The translations under genes and the position numbers were made by a program. The notes under the pieces were generated by a model, which saw only the letters and a list, made by a program, of their open reading frames with translations, made no database searches and was not told where the DNA came from. Of a stretch of 64,000 nt of DNA, positions 48,962 to 59,800 are shown piece by piece; the first letter of the stretch is position 1, and each line of letters opens with the position of its first letter. Origin of the DNA: Vibrio penaeicida (lineage in GTDB: Bacteria; Pseudomonadota; Gammaproteobacteria; Enterobacterales; Vibrionaceae); the NCBI RefSeq assembly GCF_002933855.1, contig NZ_BFAQ01000015.1, positions 163,187 through 227,186 on the forward strand, given 5' to 3'.

Positions 48962-49017
48962 CTGGATTAAGTAACAGTACTCAAGCTGAATACTGTTATT
49001 TTATCCAGTATTTTTTC
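48962..49017 (+). terminator. Intrinsic terminator after galU, overlapping the uvrA SOS box
   Basis: Left arm CTGGATTAAGTAACAGTA (48962-48979) pairs with TACTGTTATTTTATCCAG (48991-49008) over 18 positions with two imperfect pairs and an 11-nt loop. It is followed by TATTTTTTCTTT. Confidence 0.78.
48991..49010 (+). promoter_or_regulatory. LexA (SOS) box upstream of uvrA
   Basis: TACTGTTATTTTATCCAGTA fits the TACTGT-N8-ACAGTA consensus with a single mismatch. It lies 67 bp before the uvrA ATG. uvrA is a classical SOS gene. Confidence 0.85.
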
Positions 49018-49077
49018 TTTGCACAAAAATAAGTCTATGTAATACTTGTGGCTATCAATTACACAAGAGCATAGCAG

Positions 49078-51900
49078 ATGGACACCATTGATGTACGTGG
49101 CGCTAGAACCCACAACCTCAAAGACATAAACCTCACTATTCCACGAGACAAGTTAATTGTCATTACTGGGCTTTCTGGCTCAGGAAAGTCTTCTTTAGCC
49201 TTTGATACTCTTTATGCAGAAGGGCAACGCCGTTATGTCGAGTCTTTATCAGCTTATGCTCGCCAGTTTCTTTCATTGATGGAAAAACCGGATGTTGACC
49301 ATATTGAAGGTTTATCCCCTGCCATTTCGATTGAGCAAAAATCAACGTCTCACAACCCAAGATCGACCGTAGGCACGATTACTGAGGTATACGATTATCT
49401 TCGACTTTTATACGCACGTGTAGGTGAACCTCGTTGCCCTGAGCACAAAACTCCATTGGCAGCTCAAACGGTTAGCCAAATGGTCGACAAGGTATTGGAA
49501 CTGCCAGAAGGCAGCAAAATGATGTTGCTTGCCCCCATCGTTAAAGAACGAAAAGGGGAGCATGTTAAAACATTAGAAAATTTAGCCGCACAAGGTTTTA
49601 TTCGAGCACGAATTGATGGTGATATTTGCGATCTGTCTGATCCTCCAACTTTGGAGCTTCATAAGAAACATACAATAGAGGTTGTTGTAGATAGGTTTAA
49701 GGTACGAGGCGACCTTCAGCAACGTTTAGCCGAGTCGTTTGAAACGGCATTAGAACTGTCTGGTGGCATTGCCTCAGTATGCGATATGGATGACTCATCC
49801 AAGCAAGACATCATTTTTTCTGCTAATTTCGCCTGTTCGCACTGTGGCTATAGCATGCAGGAACTTGAACCAAGGCTGTTTTCATTTAACAACCCTGCTG
49901 GCGCATGCCCTACTTGTGATGGCTTGGGTGTACAGCAGTTTTTTGATCCTAGCCGAATCATCGTTGACGCATTCATCAGTCTTGCGGATGGCGCAATTCG
50001 AGGCTGGGATAGAAAAAATTATTACTACTATCAAATGCTGGGGTCCGTTGCTGATCATTACGGGTTTGACTTAGACACACCTTTCGACAAATTGCCGAAA
50101 AAATTTCAAGATGTAGTGCTTCGAGGCTCTGGTCGAACTCAAATTGAATTTACCTACATCAATGATCGAGGTGATAGCCGAACGAAGAAGCACCCATTTG
50201 AAGGGATTCTCAATACGCTAGAACGCCGATACCGAGACACTGAATCCAACTCTGTTCGTGAAGAGCTTTCCAAATACATTTCAACCAAATCTTGTAGTAC
50301 CTGTGGCGGTACAAGGCTTCGCACTGAAGCGCGTAATGTGTTTATCGAAGATACGCCATTACCTGCCGTTGCTGAAATGAGCATCAGCGATGCGATGTCG
50401 TTTTTTCAAAACCTCGAGCTGACAGGTCAAAAAGCTAAGATCGCCGATAAGGTGATGAAAGAGATCAACGACCGACTGCACTTTCTAGTCAACGTTGGTC
50501 TTAATTACCTCAACCTTTCTCGAAGCGCCGAGACTTTATCAGGTGGTGAAGCTCAAAGAATCAGACTGGCTAGCCAAATCGGTGCTGGCTTAGTTGGCGT
50601 TATGTATGTTCTGGATGAACCTTCCATAGGTCTTCACCAGCGAGACAATGAAAGGCTGTTAAAAACGCTGATACACCTGAGAGATTTAGGTAATACCGTT
50701 TTGGTTGTCGAGCACGACGAAGATGCCATACGCTGTGCTGACCATGTGATTGATATTGGTCCGGGAGCTGGTGTTCATGGAGGCGAAGTGGTTGCAGAAG
50801 GCGATATGCAAGCTATTCTCGACAATCCAAACTCCCTCACAGGTCAATACCTCAGCGGAGCAAAATCCATTGTGGTTCCTAAGGATCGTACGCCAATGGA
50901 TCCGAAAAAAGTAGTTGAGCTGCTTGGTGCCTCTGGAAACAATCTTAAGAATGTCGATCTATCCATTCCAGTAGGGCTCTTCACCTGTATTACAGGTGTA
51001 TCGGGATCGGGTAAATCTACCTTAATCAATGATACTTTTTACAAGATTGCACAAACTCAGCTTAATGGTGCCAGTATTGCGACTCCTGCACCTTACAAAA
51101 AAGTCGTTGGGCTTGAACATTTCGACAAAGTCATCGATATCGATCAAAGCCCAATAGGTCGAACACCACGTTCAAACCCAGCAACATACACGGGTATATT
51201 TACGCCTATTCGTGAGCTCTTTGCAGGCACTCAAGAATCACGCGCCAGAGGATATAAGCCAGGTCGCTTCAGCTTTAACGTTCGTGGAGGACGCTGTGAA
51301 GCTTGTCAGGGGGATGGGGTAATTAAAGTTGAAATGCACTTCTTACCTGATGTCTATGTACCTTGTGATGTTTGTACGGGTAAACGCTACAACCGAGAAA
51401 CATTAGAAGTTCGATACAAAGGTAAAACCATTGATGAAGTGCTGGAAATGACTGTCGAAGACGCACGTGAATTCTTTGACCCTGTACCTGTCATCGCAAG
51501 AAAGCTTCAAACATTAATGGACGTCGGTTTGTCTTACATTCGACTTGGTCAGGCGGCGACCACACTATCAGGCGGTGAAGCTCAACGAGTAAAATTAGCC
51601 AGAGAGCTCTCTAAACGAGATACAGGTAAAACACTGTACATTCTTGATGAACCGACAACGGGTCTGCACTTCCATGACATTCAGCAGTTGCTGACGGTCT
51701 TACATCGCCTGAGAGATCATGGGAATACCGTTGTGGTTATCGAACATAATCTGGACGTTGTCAAGACCGCAGATTGGGTCGTCGATCTAGGACCAGAAGG
51801 TGGACAAGGTGGCGGTGAAATTATTGCGCAAGGAACTCCGGAGGAAGTCGCAAAAGTTAAAGGTTCCCATACGGCTCGCTTCTTAAAGTCTATGCTTTAA
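49078..51900 (+). CDS. uvrA: UvrA, excinuclease ABC subunit A
   Basis: A 940-residue DNA damage sensor of nucleotide excision repair, the same length as in E. coli. Two ABC ATPase modules: Walker [10 protein letters not shown] (31-39) and GVSGSGKST (about 640), signature [12 protein letters not shown] and [12 protein letters not shown]. Zinc modules appear as CSHCGYS...CPTCDGLG and CEACQGDG...CDVCTGKR. Starts ATG at 49078. Regulated by the LexA box upstream. Followed after 71 nt by the PglL-like gene. Confidence 0.99.
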   Translation: MDTIDVRGARTHNLKDINLTIPRDKLIVITGLSGSGKSSLAFDTLYAEGQRRYVESLSAYARQFLSLMEKPDVDHIEGLSPAISIEQKSTSHNPRSTVGTITEVYDYLRLLYARVGEPRCPEHKTPLAAQTVSQMVDKVLELPEGSKMMLLAPIVKERKGEHVKTLENLAAQGFIRARIDGDICDLSDPPTLELHKKHTIEVVVDRFKVRGDLQQRLAESFETALELSGGIASVCDMDDSSKQDIIFSANFACSHCGYSMQELEPRLFSFNNPAGACPTCDGLGVQQFFDPSRIIVDAFISLADGAIRGWDRKNYYYYQMLGSVADHYGFDLDTPFDKLPKKFQDVVLRGSGRTQIEFTYINDRGDSRTKKHPFEGILNTLERRYRDTESNSVREELSKYISTKSCSTCGGTRLRTEARNVFIEDTPLPAVAEMSISDAMSFFQNLELTGQKAKIADKVMKEINDRLHFLVNVGLNYLNLSRSAETLSGGEAQRIRLASQIGAGLVGVMYVLDEPSIGLHQRDNERLLKTLIHLRDLGNTVLVVEHDEDAIRCADHVIDIGPGAGVHGGEVVAEGDMQAILDNPNSLTGQYLSGAKSIVVPKDRTPMDPKKVVELLGASGNNLKNVDLSIPVGLFTCITGVSGSGKSTLINDTFYKIAQTQLNGASIATPAPYKKVVGLEHFDKVIDIDQSPIGRTPRSNPATYTGIFTPIRELFAGTQESRARGYKPGRFSFNVRGGRCEACQGDGVIKVEMHFLPDVYVPCDVCTGKRYNRETLEVRYKGKTIDEVLEMTVEDAREFFDPVPVIARKLQTLMDVGLSYIRLGQAATTLSGGEAQRVKLARELSKRDTGKTLYILDEPTTGLHFHDIQQLLTVLHRLRDHGNTVVVIEHNLDVVKTADWVVDLGPEGGQGGGEIIAQGTPEEVAKVKGSHTARFLKSML

Positions 51901-51921
51901 AACGAAAAATGATAGTATCAC

Positions 51922-51947
51922 TCAACGGTCTGGCTGCAGACCGTTGA
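51922..51947. repeat. Strong hairpin between uvrA and pglL
   Basis: TCAACGGTCT / AGACCGTTGA, a perfect 10-bp stem with a GGCTGC loop, 21 nt after the uvrA stop. No T tract follows, so it is a weak terminator at best and may instead mark the uvrA mRNA end. Confidence 0.6.
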
Positions 51948-51971
51948 AATCTATTAAGGAAACATTCAAAT

Positions 51972-53759
51972 ATGGCAACTCTGCTCGTCCGAGGATCACA
52001 GCTCGAGTCCAATAAAACCCGAACACCACTCAATCGGAAATTTTTAATCGTAATTGCGTGTACGTTTTTAGTTGCCATGAATGTTTTTATGCCAAATCCG
52101 GGTGGTTCAGGGTTGGCTTTATCATTTAACCCTTCAACTTGGATAGGGCTTTCTTTTGCTCTAGCACTAGGGTTCTATCAGATATCACACCGCTACCAGA
52201 TTCGTTATTCCAAACTCGGTGTAGTGCTTCTTTTATGTGGTGCAGTTCTTACCATCCCCATATTCCTCCCCAACGCCATTCTAGAAGAGTCTACAGGTCG
52301 AATTTTGGGGTTATGGTCTGGACTAATTTTATTTTTTGTCCTTCAACAGTTTCAATTTACGAACAAGCAAAAGCAGCGCTTACTTTGGTTTATTCTCATT
52401 GCCACTGTATTACAAGGTCTCTACGGATACGTACAGTTCCTTGCCCTAGAGCCCGATAACATATTGGGGTACAACACGGTAGCTAACCGTCCTTATGGCA
52501 TTTTTCAGCAACCAAATGTTCTTGCCAGCTTTTTAGCAACGGGATTAGTCCTTTCTGGTTACCTGCTTGCGAGACAACCTCAAAAATACAGACGGAAATT
52601 GGGGCAATTGATTTTCCTTGTTTCCGTACCGGCACTCAGCGTATCGTTGCTTGTTATAGTTGCTTCCAGAACAGGGTGGCTAGGGGCAACACTCGCATCA
52701 TTACTGGTCATACCTTATTTAATAAGATTTTCTACTCCCAAAAGAGTCTGCGCTTGGCTAACATCCATTGTCGTTGGCATATTACTTGGTCTTACTGTTC
52801 CTCAATTGACTGAATCCAACTTTGACAATCTTTTAAAAGATAAACAGCATTTAGATAGTGTAAGAACAGTTTTTTTCCCACAAGCCATCGATATGATCAT
52901 CGAGAAGCCATTTACGGGGTATGGGTACGGTCATTTTGAATCTTCCTATGTTTTGTACACTGCGAGGCAACATCAATTAAATAGTGATTACCCACCAGCA
53001 GTAGCAGCATTGGATCACCCTCATAATGAGCTTATGTTATGGGGAGTAGAAGGCGGTGTGGTTACGATAGTCGCAATTCTATTGGCTGGGGTATATATCA
53101 TTTATAAGGCTTCATCAGCCCGAAAAGGAACCAAACTGGGACTTTTAGCGCTCTTTGTTCCAATTGCTGTCCACAGTCAATTAGAGTATCCGTTTTATCA
53201 CTCTGCCATTCACTGGATGACATTCATCATTCTGCTATATTGGCTCGATCAAAGAACAGCTCGATACAAAGCAGTGAATTTTAGCGTCGTCAGTAAAATT
53301 ACGCTGAGGGTATCCAGTCTAGTGTTACCCATTTTAACCACGTTCTATATGCTCAGTACGCTGCACACAAATTACGTACTTACCCAATTTGAAAAATCGC
53401 AGCCAAGAAACCCTAGTATCCTAGAAAAAGTCAGTAACCCTGTTGCGTGGAAAGACAGATACAATTGGGATATTTACAGCACATACCTAACCATAGGGTT
53501 ATTTACGAAAGACAATACACTTATCGAACCCTATATTGAGTGGTCTCAAGATATTATACAAAGAAAGCCGAGACCAGCTTTTTACAATAATCTGATCGTG
53601 GCGTATAGAGGGATGGGCAACGAAAGCAAAGCGAAACAAATTCAAGAAGAAGCTGAATACCTTTTCCCAAAACTTGATTTCTCAAAAGTACGATACTCAA
53701 AGGCATCGCAAGCAATTATCACTGAAAATCATGATGAATCAAAAAAAGCCGCTGAATAA
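51972..53759 (+). CDS. pglL: PglL-type O-oligosaccharyltransferase (Wzy_C family)
   Basis: A 595-residue polytopic inner-membrane protein with about 11-12 hydrophobic segments up to residue 460 and a soluble C-terminal part. In the large periplasmic loop of the Wzy_C domain it has LDHPHNELMLWGVEGG (about residues 347-362), the catalytic His region of O-antigen ligase/PglL proteins. SRTGWLGATLASLLV is also typical. The gene after uvrA in V. cholerae (VC0393) is the characterised PglL, so this is probably its orthologue. PglL transfers glycan from lipid carrier to Ser/Thr of exported proteins, often pilins. The native substrate is unknown. AAGGAA lies 11 nt before the ATG. Confidence 0.85.
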   Translation: MATLLVRGSQLESNKTRTPLNRKFLIVIACTFLVAMNVFMPNPGGSGLALSFNPSTWIGLSFALALGFYQISHRYQIRYSKLGVVLLLCGAVLTIPIFLPNAILEESTGRILGLWSGLILFFVLQQFQFTNKQKQRLLWFILIATVLQGLYGYVQFLALEPDNILGYNTVANRPYGIFQQPNVLASFLATGLVLSGYLLARQPQKYRRKLGQLIFLVSVPALSVSLLVIVASRTGWLGATLASLLVIPYLIRFSTPKRVCAWLTSIVVGILLGLTVPQLTESNFDNLLKDKQHLDSVRTVFFPQAIDMIIEKPFTGYGYGHFESSYVLYTARQHQLNSDYPPAVAALDHPHNELMLWGVEGGVVTIVAILLAGVYIIYKASSARKGTKLGLLALFVPIAVHSQLEYPFYHSAIHWMTFIILLYWLDQRTARYKAVNFSVVSKITLRVSSLVLPILTTFYMLSTLHTNYVLTQFEKSQPRNPSILEKVSNPVAWKDRYNWDIYSTYLTIGLFTKDNTLIEPYIEWSQDIIQRKPRPAFYNNLIVAYRGMGNESKAKQIQEEAEYLFPKLDFSKVRYSKASQAIITENHDESKKAAE

Positions 53760-53766
53760 GCGACTT
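53741..53766 (-). terminator. Terminator of the aminotransferase gene inside the pglL end
   Basis: On the minus strand AAGTCGCT-TATTC-AGCGGCTT forms an 8-bp stem followed by TTTTT. It overlaps the last codons of pglL. No separate pglL terminator was seen. Confidence 0.7.
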
Positions 53767-53794
53767 TAGCGATGAATACAACGGTCTCAATAGT

Positions 53795-54910
53795 CTAAAG
53801 CGTATCTTCTAACGCCTTGAGACAGAGTGCTACATTTTCTTCACGTGCTCCATACCCCATTAATCCAATTCGCCAAGCTTTACCCGCTAGAGCTCCAAGC
53901 CCAGCCCCTATCTCTAGGTTGTATTTTTCAAGTAAAGTAGCACGTACGCTAGCCTCATCAATACCTTCAGGTATGTATACGGCATTCAGCTGTGGTAAAC
54001 GTGAATCTTCTTCGACGACAAATTCAAACCCTAAGTTTTCTAACCCACTTTTAAGCTTGTTGTGCATCGCTTTGTGTCTTGCCCATGCGCCCTCAAGCCC
54101 TTCCGTTTTTAACTTCAGTAACGCTTCATGAAGTGCGTATAAGCTATTCACTGGCGCAGTATGGTGATAACTTCTTTTTCCTTCGCCACTCCAATAACCC
54201 AAAACTAAACTCTGATCTAAAAACCAACTCTGCACGGGGGTACTACGCTGCGTAATCTTATGAACGGCTGCTTGAGAGAAGGTTAACGGCGACAATCCGG
54301 GCACACACGACAAACATTTCTGACTGCCAGAGTAGACAGCGTCAAGCCCCCACTTATCAACGTACAATGGTACACCACCTAAAGACGTAACCGCATCGAC
54401 TATCGTCAACGCACTATGTTGCTTAGCAATACTGGCAAGAGTTTGGGCATCAGAGCAAGCACCTGTCGATGTTTCAGCGTGGACAAATGCAAGTACCTTA
54501 GCATCAGGGTGTTGGTCAAATGCGGCTTGCACTTTTTGTACGCTTACCGGCTCCCCCCACTCATCATCGACAATAACTGCATCACCGCCACAGCGCAGAA
54601 CGTTTTCTCTCATACGCTCTCCGAATACACCATTTCGACACACAATTACTTTGTCACCGGGTTCAACCAAATTGACAAAACAGGCCTCCATACCCGCACT
54701 GCCAGGGGCCGATATCGCGATAGTGAATTCATTCGTTGTTTGAAAGGCGTATTTCAAAAGATGCTTTAGCTCATCCATCATATTGATAAACAACGGATCG
54801 AGGTGACCAACCGTCGGGCGACTGATCGCTTGAAGAACCTCAGGATACACATCCGATGGCCCTGGTCCCATTAAAATGCGTCTTGGTGGGTTAAAGCTTG
54901 TTATTGTCAT
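53795..54910 (-). CDS. Class V aminotransferase (alanine-glyoxylate / serine-pyruvate type)
   Basis: A 371-residue PLP enzyme. N-terminal FNPPRRILMGPGPSDVYPEVL is the family opening, SAPGSAGMEACFVNLVEPGD the cofactor region, VDAVTSLGGVPL holds the PLP-contacting Asp, and SGSQKCLSCVPGLSPL contains the Schiff-base Lys. Expected to transaminate glyoxylate or pyruvate with alanine or serine. It converges with pglL and is divergent from lysC, as in V. cholerae. ATG 54910 (MTITSFNPPRR) is preferred. An ATG at 54922 adds four residues. The exact substrate cannot be read from sequence. Confidence 0.88.
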   Translation of the reverse strand: MTITSFNPPRRILMGPGPSDVYPEVLQAISRPTVGHLDPLFINMMDELKHLLKYAFQTTNEFTIAISAPGSAGMEACFVNLVEPGDKVIVCRNGVFGERMRENVLRCGGDAVIVDDEWGEPVSVQKVQAAFDQHPDAKVLAFVHAETSTGACSDAQTLASIAKQHSALTIVDAVTSLGGVPLYVDKWGLDAVYSGSQKCLSCVPGLSPLTFSQAAVHKITQRSTPVQSWFLDQSLVLGYWSGEGKRSYHHTAPVNSLYALHEALLKLKTEGLEGAWARHKAMHNKLKSGLENLGFEFVVEEDSRLPQLNAVYIPEGIDEASVRATLLEKYNLEIGAGLGALAGKAWRIGLMGYGAREENVALCLKALEDTL

Positions 54911-55068
54911 AGATGTTCTCATTTTATTGTAATTGTAGGTTTAAAAAATTGTATACAAGTCTTACTGTACAAATTTTACTCTAATGCATCAAATAGGCTT
55001 AGGTCGAGCGTCTAGAACGCAATTTTTACATAGCCAATATCACAAAATAACAAATTCACGCTTTGTGA

Positions 55069-55097
55069 TTGACATTTTGGTCATAAAACCGTTCAAT
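55069..55097 (+). promoter_or_regulatory. Promoter of the lysine riboswitch-lysC transcript
   Basis: TTGACA (55069-55074), a 17-bp spacer, then TTCAAT (55092-55097). Predicted transcription start is near 55105, just before the aptamer. Confidence 0.75.
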
Positions 55098-55108
55098 AAA
55101 CGGGCTTT

Positions 55109-55278
55109 CTAGCAGAAGAGGAGCATTGCCCAGGCAGGTGTGGTGTGGAACCCCAATTCCAATACACTTCACTCAGGGGGAGCAGTGCCGAGATGATGAT
55201 TCATTGCGGGTGAATTACACATCGGGCGAGTAGGTTGAATCCTACCGACTGTCACCAACAAGGTGAAGAGCTTCTGAG
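55109..55278 (+). ncRNA. Lysine riboswitch (L box)
   Basis: Conserved aptamer core elements in order: AGCAGAAGAGGAGCATTGCC (55111-55130), the P2/P3 segment ending in CTCAGGGGGAGCAGTGCCGA, a variable P4 stem, ATCGGGCGAGTAGGTTGAATC, then CGACTGTCACCAACAAGG and a closing CTTCTGAGG that pairs with the 5' GCAGAAG. The pattern matches the E. coli lysC leader closely. Excess lysine should lower lysC expression. The platform contains an AGTAGTC/GACTACT hairpin (55344-55362) without T tract, so control may be at translation or decay. Confidence 0.95.
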
Positions 55279-55399
55279 GTGCGCATTCCTTTCTTATGCT
55301 TTCCCTCTGCTCTACGTAATCTCTCTTCAACATCGGATGTTAAGTAGTCCCTTTGACTACTGTGTCGTTATTCTTGGACGTATTTTGGGAGACAGTGCT

Positions 55400-56770
55400 T
55401 TGAACGAGAACAAAGCTACTAGCGCATTTAATGTAGCGAAATTTGGCGGAACCAGTGTTGCAAACTTTGAGGCAATGAGCCGCTGTAGCACGATAATAGA
55501 AAACAACCCGAATACGCGGTTGATTGTAAGCAGCGCCTGCTCAGGCGTGACAAACTTACTTGTTGAACTTGCGAATGGCGTTCAAGAAGCAAGTAAGCGT
55601 CAAGAGTTAATTAAGCAGATCACAGATATACATCATCAAATTTTAGATCAGCTTGCAGATCCTGCGCATGCAGAAAAACAAGTCCATACTATTTTAGATT
55701 CCGTTGCGAGTGCTGCTGAAGCGGCATCATTCCAATCAAGTGAGAAGCTGACGGATCATTTGGTGTCATGCGGAGAGCTCATGTCTACGCACATTCTGAC
55801 TCAAATAATGAAAGAGCGAGGCATTGATGCCGTCCGGTTTGATATTCGTGATGTCATGCGCACCGATTCAGTCCATGGAAAAGCGCAACCGGAATTAACA
55901 GAGATTTCTCGACTGGCACAAGAGAAACTGGTTCCGCTATGTCACCAGCAGGTGGTGGTAACACAAGGTTTTATCGGCTCAGATGAGGATGGAAACACCA
56001 CTACATTAGGGCGAGGTGGCAGTGATTACAGTGCCGCATTGATTGCAGAAGCAGTTGAAGCAGCAGGTCTTGAAATTTGGACAGACGTCCCAGGTATCTA
56101 CACCACTGATCCACGAATCGCACCTAAAGCGAGCCCAATTCCAGAAATCAGCTTCAGCGAAGCATCAGAAATGGCTAATTTTGGTGCCAAAATCTTACAT
56201 CCATCGACTTTACTGCCAGCACTTCGCCACCAAATACCTGTTTTTGTTGGGTCATCAAAAGCACCAGAGAAAGGCGGAACTTGGATTCGTCAACAAGTAG
56301 AGAGTGCCCCCCTATTTCGTGCACTAGCATTGCGCTGCAATCAAACCATGGTGACATTACGTAGCCCAAATATGTTCCAAGCATACGGCTTTCTTGCTGA
56401 TGTGTTCCAAATTCTCGCTAAATACAAAATCTCGGTTGATTTAATAACCACATCCGAGGTCAGCGTTTCGCTCACTCTTGATCAAACCAATACGAGTGGT
56501 GGAGCACCAGAGTTGCCTGCTGAAGCTAAGCGCGAGCTGGAAGAACTATGTACTGTAGATATAGAACATAATCTATGTTTAGTGGCTCTAATTGGAAACA
56601 ATATGAAAGAGAGCAAAGGCTACGCGAAACAGGTATTCAGTACGCTGGAAGACTTCAATTTACGTATGATCTGCTACGGAGCAAGTGCCCACAACCTTTG
56701 TTTCTTATTGCACGAATCTGTGTCTAAGAAAGCCGTACAAGCACTCCATCAAGAGCTTTTTGAAAAGTAA
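55400..56770 (+). CDS. lysC: Lysine-sensitive aspartokinase III
   Basis: A 456-residue aspartate kinase, first step of the lysine/threonine/methionine pathway. N-terminal NVAKFGGTSVANFEAM (kinase). LVSCGELMSTHIL, TLGRGGSDYSAALIAEA and DVPGIYTTDPRIAPKA follow. C-terminal ACT domains (KISVDLITTSEVSVSLTLD) sense lysine. The open frame reaches back to 55235, inside the riboswitch. I take TTG 55400 because GGGAGA lies 9 nt upstream and the length fits (E. coli 449). Feedback is therefore double: riboswitch plus ACT domains. Confidence 0.93.
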   Translation: MNENKATSAFNVAKFGGTSVANFEAMSRCSTIIENNPNTRLIVSSACSGVTNLLVELANGVQEASKRQELIKQITDIHHQILDQLADPAHAEKQVHTILDSVASAAEAASFQSSEKLTDHLVSCGELMSTHILTQIMKERGIDAVRFDIRDVMRTDSVHGKAQPELTEISRLAQEKLVPLCHQQVVVTQGFIGSDEDGNTTTLGRGGSDYSAALIAEAVEAAGLEIWTDVPGIYTTDPRIAPKASPIPEISFSEASEMANFGAKILHPSTLLPALRHQIPVFVGSSKAPEKGGTWIRQQVESAPLFRALALRCNQTMVTLRSPNMFQAYGFLADVFQILAKYKISVDLITTSEVSVSLTLDQTNTSGGAPELPAEAKRELEELCTVDIEHNLCLVALIGNNMKESKGYAKQVFSTLEDFNLRMICYGASAHNLCFLLHESVSKKAVQALHQELFEK

Positions 56771-56780
56771 CCTTCAGGCA

Positions 56781-56813
56781 AAAAAGGGTTAGTACTTACC
56801 AACCCTTTTCCAT
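56781..56813. terminator. Bidirectional terminator lysC / metH
   Basis: AAAAAAGGGTT and AACCCTTTT arms with a partly paired loop (GTA/TAC), between convergent genes. Confidence 0.87.
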
Positions 56814-56828
56814 TCTTTTACGTATTTA

Positions 56829-59800
56829 TCAGTTAAGGTTGGGGCCAAGCCATTTTTCAGCCTCTTCCCACTCCCATCCTTTTCTTTCTGCGTAATCTCT
56901 TGCTTGATCTTCTTGGATCTGCGCAATGGCAAAATAACGGGAATCTGGGTGTGAAAAGTACCAACCCGACACTGACGCTCCAGGCCACATCGCGTAACTC
57001 GTGGTCAGTGACATATCGATCGCCTCTTCAACTTTAAGCATTTCCCACAACGTACCTTTCTCGGTGTGCTCAGGACAAGCGGGGTAGCCCGGTGCAGGTC
57101 GAATACCTTGATACTTTTCACGGATCAAATCTTCATTACCAAGATCTTCATCTTTTGCATAGCCCCAGATTTCTTTTCGTACCTGCTCGTGGAGATATTC
57201 AGCAAATGCTTCTGCCAATCGATCTGCTACCGCTTGAATCATAATGGCATTGTAATCGTCACCTTGCGCTTTATACGCGTCAGCGAGCTCTCGCTCCCCA
57301 ATACCGCCGGTTACAGCAAATGCACCAATCCAGTCTTTCTTACCGCTGGATTTTGGTGCGATATAGTCAGACAAGCAGTAGTTAAACCCTTTGGGTTTTT
57401 CGGTTTGCTGGCGAAGGTTATAAAGCGTGTGAGCAACTTCTGTTCGACTTTCATCCGTGTACACTTCAATATCATCCCCAACGCTTGCGGCAGGAAACAG
57501 AGCACACATTCCTCGAGCTTCTAGCAAGCCTTCTCTTTCAACGCGATCCAACAGATCATTGGCATCTTTAAACAATCGCTGTGCTTCTTCACCCACTTCT
57601 TCATGTTCAAATATTGCAGGGTATTTACCTACCAGCGACCACGTCATAAAGAAAGGTGTCCAATCTATGTATTGACGTAGCGTGGATATTTCAAAATCCT
57701 CAAATACGTGGACACCAGGCTTAGCTGGTACTGGCGGTGTATAATTCCTCCAATCAATCGCGACTCGATTATCTCGCGCTCTCTCGACGGTCACAGGTTT
57801 AGTTCTAGGCTTCTTACGGTTGTGCTGGTCACGAACTCGAACGTAATCTGCATCCAACTTTTCAACAAAACCTGGATACAACTCATTAGATAACAAAGAA
57901 GTACACACACCAACCGCACGTGAGGCATTATTCACGTACACCACGGGCTTGTGATAATTCTGTTCAATTTTTACCGCAGTATGAGCTTTGGAAGTCGTTG
58001 CACCACCAATAAGAAGTGGAAGTTCAAAGCCCTGTCGCTCCATTTCTTTGGCAACATGAACCATTTCATCCAAAGAGGGAGTAATAAGACCAGATAGTCC
58101 AACAATATCAACGTTTTCTTCTTTGGCGACTTTAAGGATCTTCTCGCAAGAAACCATCACACCGAGATCAATGATTTCATAGTTATTACACTGTAATACA
58201 ACACCTACGATGTTCTTACCAATATCATGAACATCCCCTTTTACAGTCGCCAACAGTATCTTTCCGTTTGTCGAACCTGCTTGTTTAGAGGCGTTAATAT
58301 AAGGCTCTAAGTGTGCAACGGCCTGCTTCATAACACGAGCCGATTTTACTACCTGAGGAAGGAACATTTTACCTTCACCAAACAGATCACCCACTACATT
58401 CATGCCGTCCATTAGAGGACCTTCAATCACTTCAAGAGGTTTGGTCGCATTTTGGCGGGCTTCTTCCGTATCATCAACGATGAATTCTGTAATCCCTTTA
58501 ACTAAAGCGTGTTCCAAACGCTTTTCAACAGGATAGCTTCGCCATTCAAGTGCTGAAGCGTCTTCTTCTTTACCTACGCCCTTTCCGGCAAACTCAGCTG
58601 CAATATCAAGTAAACGCTCTGTACCGTCATTACGACGGTTTAGAACCACGTCTTCAACCGCTTCTCGAAGCTTTTCTGGGACGTTATCGTAAACCTCAAG
58701 TTGACCAGCATTAACGATACCCATGTCCATGCCGTTCTTGAAACAATGGTATAGAAACACGGCGTGGATGGCTTCACGAACGTAGTTATTACCTCTAAAA
58801 GAGAAAGAAACGTTGGACACACCACCTGAAATCATAGCGTGTGGCAATTTTCGTTTGATATCGCCAACTGCTTCTATGAAATCGACCGCGTAGTTGTTGT
58901 GCTCTTCTATACCCGTTGCGACCGCGAAAATATTCGGGTCAAAGATAATGTCTTCTGGTGGAAAACCAATTTCGCCAACCAGAATATTGTAGGCATTGGT
59001 ACAGATTTCAAGCTTGCGTTCACGTGTTTCAGCCTGACCGACTTCGTCAAACGCCATTACGACCACAGCGGCACCGTATCGTCGAATTAACTTAGCCTGT
59101 TCCAAGAATTTCTCTTTCCCTTCCTTTAGGGAAATCGAGTTAACAATACCTTTACCTTGAATGCATTTTAGACCCGCTTCGATGACTTCCCATTTAGAGG
59201 AGTCAACCATAATCGGAACTTTGGATATTTCTGGCTCAGAAGCACAAAGGTTCAAAAAACGAACCATACAAGCTTCCGCATCTAGCATCCCTTCATCCAT
59301 GTTGATGTCGATGATTTGCGCACCGTTTTCAACTTGCTGACGCGCGACATCTAACGCTTCATCATAGAGCTCTTCTTTGATAAGGCGCTTGAAGCGTGCT
59401 GAACCTGTTACGTTAGTCCGCTCACCTACGTTAACGAATAAGGTATCTTTCGCTATCGTCAGAGGCTCTAAACCAGACAAACGACATGCCACAGGTATGG
59501 TAGGCAACTTACGAGGAGGAACACCTTCGCAGGCTAGTGCCATTTGGCGAATGTGTTCTGGTGTAGTACCACAGCACCCACCTACTAGGTTAAGGAACCC
59601 AGCTCTCGCCCATTCACCAATATGTTCAGCCATATCTTCTGGTGATAGATCATACTCTCCAAACGCATTAGGTAAGCCCGCGTTCGGGTGAGCAGACACA
59701 CTGCACTCTGAAATACGTGAAAGTTCTTCAACGTATTGACGCAGTTCGTCTGGCCCCAACGCACAGTTCAGACCAAATGAAATGGGCTTAACATGTCTTA

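Noticed and set aside
55235..55399. lysC start at the upstream ATG (55235)
   Set aside because: This would place coding sequence inside the conserved lysine aptamer and add 55 residues not found in LysC homologues.
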